Below, one piece after another: positions 5,775 through 8,255 of a stretch of 8,255 nt of DNA. The notes under the pieces were generated by a model, which saw only the letters and a program-made list of their open reading frames with translations, was not told the origin of the DNA and made no database searches. Source of the DNA: Clostridia bacterium (GTDB taxonomy: Bacteria > Aerophobota > Aerophobia > Aerophobales > AE-B3A). The stretch spans positions 1 to 8,255 of the forward strand of contig JAUWRC010000066.1 in NCBI GenBank assembly GCA_030610745.1. Reading direction: 5' to 3'. Made by a program: the position numbers and the translations under genes. The stretch's first letter is position 1, and each line of letters begins with the position of its first letter.

Positions 5775-5984
5775 TTACCTCTCTTTATACAATTTATGCA
5801 ATTTCTCGTCAATGCTTCCATCTGGGAGCATCCAATCCGGGTGGGACTTTCCTCTCTCCTCCATTTGATATCTTACACAACTTTCCCAATCTCCCTTACA
5901 ATAAAGTTCAATCCATTTTTTATCTAATTTTCCTTCTTCGTAAAATCTTTTCATTGGACATACTGGATACCATTTGCAGTCCAT
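5775..5984 (-). CDS. Small four-cysteine protein, function unknown
   Basis: 69 residues beginning MDCKWYPVCPMKRFYEEGKL and ending in SIDEKLHKLYKER. Four cysteines (3, 9, 29, 36) in a C-x5-C-x19-C-x6-C pattern, with CPMKRFYE, YCKGDWESCVRYQMEE and HPDWMLPDG around them, suggest a zinc site or a 4Fe-4S cluster. I recall similar short proteins in anaerobic bacteria and archaea, but no function. ATG at 5984 is preferred over the in-frame TTG at 5999, since GAAGGTG sits 6 bases upstream of the ATG. It is followed after 4 bp by the MBL-hydrolase remnant. It is cytoplasmic, with no signal peptide. Confidence 0.7.
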   Translation of the reverse strand: MDCKWYPVCPMKRFYEEGKLDKKWIELYCKGDWESCVRYQMEERGKSHPDWMLPDGSIDEKLHKLYKER

Positions 5985-6040
5985 CAATAGCACCTTCAAT
6001 TTTCTATATTGTTAATCCTCATTTTTCTTTAAAGTGAATG

Positions 6041-6109
6041 GCCTCAGTGAGGCAAGCCTCGCTGCGCTCGGCATATCTCGTACATCGTATCTCGTACATC
6101 GTACTTCGT
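6041..6109. repeat. REP-like palindrome plus 14-bp tandem repeat
   Basis: A perfect palindrome GCCTCA-G-TGAGGC (6041-6053) is followed by the GC-rich CCTCGCTGCGCTCGGC and then two exact copies of TATCTCGTACATCG (6074-6087 and 6088-6101) and a partial third copy (TACTTCGT). The block is GC-rich in an AT-rich gap and carries no ORF. This looks like a dispersed intergenic element of the REP/BIME kind, which would be present elsewhere in the genome. Confidence 0.6.
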
Positions 6110-6220
6110 TATTCAAAAAAACATTCAAATTCCGATACGATTAGATAATCTTAATAAAAAAGCCGTTATTCTTCCCAGATAAAGAAAATTAAAAACAACT
6201 TCTATCAAAAAAAGGATGTG

Positions 6221-6352
6221 ATGGTCAAGAAAAAGAATAGCAGGAAACCGGATAGATTGCAAGTCTTTCTTTTGGACGAGGAGAACTTCTTTAAGGAAAT
6301 AATGGAATCTTTTTGTTAGAAAGTCTTGGAGAAAATCTAAGGAAAATTTTGA
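6221..6352 (+). pseudogene. Transposase-like N-terminal remnant with in-frame stops
   Basis: ATG at 6221 (GGATGTG upstream) reads MVKKKNSRKPDRLQVFLLDE then ENFFKEIMESFC, followed by TAG (6317-6319), KVLEKI, TAA and further stops. The continuous style across the TAG (SFC-stop-KVLEKI) fits a CAG glutamine codon changed to TAG. It resembles the N-terminal end of IS256/Mutator-type transposases (LLxEENFFKxxxE...QKVLE), but the catalytic DDE part is missing. The rest of the gap to 6400 shows nothing else coding. Family assignment is tentative. Confidence 0.4.
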
Positions 6353-6404
6353 ACTTAATCCCCATTTTTTTAGAGCTCTCTTTTAGATAACTTAACGTGA
6401 AGGG

Positions 6405-6432
6405 TTGAAAAAGATTTAAAAAGATGTAAGAT
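6405..6432 (+). promoter_or_regulatory. Probable promoter of the thioredoxin-reductase-like gene
   Basis: TTGAAA (6405-6410), 16 bp, TAAGAT (6427-6432). The -10 ends 18 bp before the ATG at 6451, leaving a very short leader with AAAGG as ribosome site. The region is A-rich, so accidental matches are possible. Confidence 0.5.
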
Positions 6433-6450
6433 AGAGAAAAAAGGTTGAAA

Positions 6451-7395
6451 ATGAACAGTTACGATGTTATTATTATAGGAGGTGGAGCTGCAGGCATGAC
6501 CGCAGGGATTTATACCTCAAGAGAAATGCTGAGCACCTTGCTCATAGAAAAGAGAATGACTGGGGGATTAGCAGCAGAGATAGAGCTGATTGAAAATTAT
6601 CCTGGTTTTCCAGAAGGTACAACTGGAATGGATTTGATGGATAAAATGAGAAATCAAGCCCAAAAATTTGGAGTAAAGATTGCGGAGTTTGAAGAGGTGA
6701 TATCGGTAAAACCTGGTGCCGGAAACGAAATAATAGTTCAAACAGTGAAAGAAGAAAAGCATTCTGTTGAATACAGTGCCTATAGTGTAATAGTAGCCTC
6801 GGGCACTGTTCCTAAGCCCCTGAATATTCCGGGGGAGAAGGAGTTTCGAGGCAGGGGTATCTCCTATTGTGCAACTTGCGATGGTCCACTCTATAAGGAT
6901 AAACAGGTTGCGGTAATAGGATGTGGTAATTCTGGATTACAGGAAGGAGAATCACTCTTAAAGCATGCAAAAAGTGTCACCTTTGTAGCTTTTTCACCTT
7001 ATATGGTTGGCTCGAAAATATTGCAAGAGAGAATAAAGAAGAACAAAAAAGCAAGGTTTTTCCTGAACCATAGACTTATCAGTATAAATGGAGATGAGTT
7101 TGTGGACTCTATTACAGTGAAAGATAGAAACAATAGTCAAGAAAAAAAGCTCAAAGTTTCAGGAGTTTTCATATATAAAGGGTTCTTACCAGCTACCGAT
7201 TTTCTAAAAAAGGCCGAAATTAAATTAGATGAGGTTGGATATATTGAAACCAATGATAAAATGGAGACCTCAATTCCTGGAATATATGCAGTAGGAGATA
7301 TTCGTTCCAAAATGGTCCGCCAGATAGATGTGGCCTGTGGAGAAGCTACTACTGCTGCTGTAGCTGCTTCCCATCAAATCCAAATCCTTAAATGA
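6451..7395 (+). CDS. Thioredoxin reductase family flavoprotein with atypical pyridine-nucleotide site
   Basis: A 314-residue, full-length protein. FAD-binding IIIGGGAAGMTAG (7-19), IENYPGFPEG (47-56), redox centre CATC (140-143), nucleotide-binding VIGCGNSGLQEGE (155-167), and the C-terminal FAD motif GIYAVGD (277-283). It would pass electrons from a nucleotide or ferredoxin donor through FAD and the disulfide to thioredoxin or a similar partner. The HRRxxxR motif that binds the NADPH phosphate is absent; the region reads VTFVAFSPYMVGSKILQERI, closer to the NADH-type AhpF pattern (ExxPxxxADxxLQ) but with Ala in place of the Glu. GGL (38-40) also replaces the common GGQ. ATG at 6451 follows AAAGG; the TTG at 6445 lies too close to that site. 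The symbol trxB is withheld because the donor and partner are unclear. It is divergent from the four-cysteine gene and convergent with the reductase to the right. Confidence 0.88.
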   Translation: MNSYDVIIIGGGAAGMTAGIYTSREMLSTLLIEKRMTGGLAAEIELIENYPGFPEGTTGMDLMDKMRNQAQKFGVKIAEFEEVISVKPGAGNEIIVQTVKEEKHSVEYSAYSVIVASGTVPKPLNIPGEKEFRGRGISYCATCDGPLYKDKQVAVIGCGNSGLQEGESLLKHAKSVTFVAFSPYMVGSKILQERIKKNKKARFFLNHRLISINGDEFVDSITVKDRNNSQEKKLKVSGVFIYKGFLPATDFLKKAEIKLDEVGYIETNDKMETSIPGIYAVGDIRSKMVRQIDVACGEATTAAVAASHQIQILK

Positions 7396-7403
7396 ACTTA
7401 CCT

Positions 7404-7447
7404 CCTCATCCTTTCCTCTCCCCTATGGGGAGAGGATTAAGGTGAGG
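7404..7447. repeat. Long imperfect hairpin, MITE/REP-like
   Basis: Inner arms CCTCTCCCC (7415-7423) and GGGGAGAGG (7427-7435) pair perfectly around TAT; CCTT/AAGG and outer CCTCA/TGAGG extend the stem to about 18 pairs with small bulges. It begins 9 bp after the flavoprotein stop. The CTCTCCCC..GGGGAGAG core is like small dispersed repeats found downstream of genes in many bacteria. It may help end or protect the transcript, although no T-run follows directly. Confidence 0.6.
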
Positions 7448-7468
7448 GGATATTTTGATTTTTGTTAG

Positions 7469-7495
7469 CGATTATAGAGATGTCTTCTATAATCG
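7469..7495. terminator. Perfect 10-bp hairpin between convergent genes, possible terminator
   Basis: CGATTATAGA (7469-7478) and TCTATAATCG (7486-7495) are exact reverse complements around a 7-base loop. It lies between two converging genes, where a bidirectional terminator is expected. The stem is AT-rich and the nearest T-run on the plus strand (TTGTTTTTTG) starts about 16 bases further on, so it is not a standard intrinsic terminator. Confidence 0.4.
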
Positions 7496-7533
7496 ACTTA
7501 TATTGTAATTGTTTTTTGCCTATAGTCGCCCGT

Positions 7534-8255
7534 TCAGGAAGATAATGCTTTTTTAACCTCTTTTAATTGCTTGATAATTGGTATATTCTGAGGACATTTT
7601 GGTTCACACTTACCGCATTCGATGCAAGTTTCAGCCCATGCTGGGGCAGGTTTGCCATGTTTTTGCCTACGTCCAAGCTGGGCATATTGCTTTTTAGCTA
7701 TTTTTTCCAACCCCCATACTCTATACAGATTCATGGCTAAGAAATTAGCAGGGATATCTACACCATTAGGACAAGGCATACAGTAGTTGCAACCGGTGCA
7801 ATATAACTCTTCTAAACGTTTGTTTTCCTTAAGCATACCTAAGGTTTGTTGAGTTTCTTCTTGACTCAGTGATTCTGGACGGGAAGCGGTGGCTACATTT
7901 TCTTCAATCATTTTAATTGAATTCATTCCGGATAGTGCTGTAGTTACATTGGGATTTGAAAGTACAAACCTAATTGCAATCTCCGGTGTGCTCTTTATAT
8001 TCCTGGAAATCATACTTTGAATTTTTGTAGAAGGCGGAACTAAACGTCCACCACCTACTGGCCCCATAATTACAACACCTAAGCCCTTTTTATGAGCATG
8101 AGCTATAACTTTCTCATTGCCTCGATTGAGCAAGTTATACTGAACTAAAATCCCTTCAAATTCATCTGTATCTATTAACTTAATTATATTCTCGGGAGTA
8201 TCGTGAGATGAGAAACAAAGATGTTTAATCAATCCTTGTTTTTTTGCCCGGCGAG
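7534..8255 (-). CDS. Aldo/keto reductase with C-terminal 4Fe-4S ferredoxin domain, N-terminal part off the right edge
   Basis: About 240 C-terminal residues are present and the frame is open to base 8255, so the TTG at 8232 is not a start. The visible part begins in the barrel (RRAKKQGLIKHLCFSSHD), continues with FEGILVQYNLLNRGNE, GVVIMGPVGGGRL and SNPNVTTALSGMNS, which end the NAD(P)-binding barrel, and then has CTGCNYCMPCPNGVDIP (about 7750-7803) and CIECGKCEPKCPQNIPI (about 7580-7630). The eight cysteines could hold two 4Fe-4S clusters. The catalytic Asp-Tyr-Lys-His residues would lie outside the window. Such fused reductases are common in anaerobes. The substrate is unknown; electron exchange with ferredoxin-like carriers is inferred from the clusters. 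Confidence 0.9.
   Translation of the reverse strand, partial: RRAKKQGLIKHLCFSSHDTPENIIKLIDTDEFEGILVQYNLLNRGNEKVIAHAHKKGLGVVIMGPVGGGRLVPPSTKIQSMISRNIKSTPEIAIRFVLSNPNVTTALSGMNSIKMIEENVATASRPESLSQEETQQTLGMLKENKRLEELYCTGCNYCMPCPNGVDIPANFLAMNLYRVWGLEKIAKKQYAQLGRRQKHGKPAPAWAETCIECGKCEPKCPQNIPIIKQLKEVKKALSS

Noticed and set aside
5699..6037. 112-codon plus-strand ORF
   Set aside because: It is antisense to the four-cysteine gene, whose motifs and ribosome site support the minus strand.
6074..6101. CRISPR-like tandem repeat
   Set aside because: The two 14-bp units are directly adjacent with no spacers, and no cas genes are present.
8230..8232. TTG start for the aldo/keto reductase
   Set aside because: The reading frame and family similarity continue upstream to the window edge.

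Overview
The window is an AT-rich piece of bacterial chromosome, probably from an uncultured anaerobe. The evidence is ordinary bacterial Shine-Dalgarno sites and sigma70-type promoters, an IlvD of the Fe-S type, an aldo/keto reductase carrying two ferredoxin-like clusters, a small four-cysteine protein, and several gene remnants. No rRNA, tRNA or CRISPR array was seen, and I cannot name a phylum from sequence alone.

Left part (1-2580, all minus strand). An ORF6N-domain protein (2009-2539) has a perfect 25-bp palindrome directly in front of its ribosome binding site. After a near-ideal promoter (-35 TTGACA, 17 bp, -10 TATACT) comes a second transcription unit: an XRE helix-turn-helix plus Panacea-domain antitoxin (981-1778), a 43-codon toxin-like ORF overlapping it by 20 bp and apparently cut short (869-1000), a YgjP/DUF45 zinc metallopeptidase (337-846), and the first ~107 codons of a secreted beta-propeller sensor protein that leaves the window at the left edge.

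Middle (2580-5770, minus strand). A ~390-bp stretch (2540-2932) carries no intact gene but holds consecutive pieces of decayed genes, one resembling the N-terminus of Fic proteins. It is followed by a GC-richer polytopic membrane protein of unknown function (2933-3748), which lies 16 bp downstream of a full-length dihydroxy-acid dehydratase ilvD (3765-5519). Upstream of ilvD are two short overlapping ORFs, one matching the N-terminus of an MBL-fold hydrolase (5678-5770), directly behind a conserved-looking four-cysteine small protein (5775-5984).

Right part (5985-8255). A 466-bp gap holds a REP-like palindrome with a 14-bp tandem repeat and a short transposase-like fragment interrupted by a TAG codon. 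Then, on the plus strand, comes a thioredoxin-reductase-family flavoprotein with a CATC redox centre but without the usual NADPH-binding arginine motif (6451-7395). It is followed by two strong inverted repeats and, convergent to it, the C-terminal part of an aldo/keto reductase with two 4Fe-4S motifs (7534-8255, running off the right edge).

The most interesting part is the Panacea antitoxin operon, where the toxin is apparently truncated and a metallopeptidase sits in its place. The rest is housekeeping (ilvD, thioredoxin reductase-like protein) mixed with mobile and decayed sequence.
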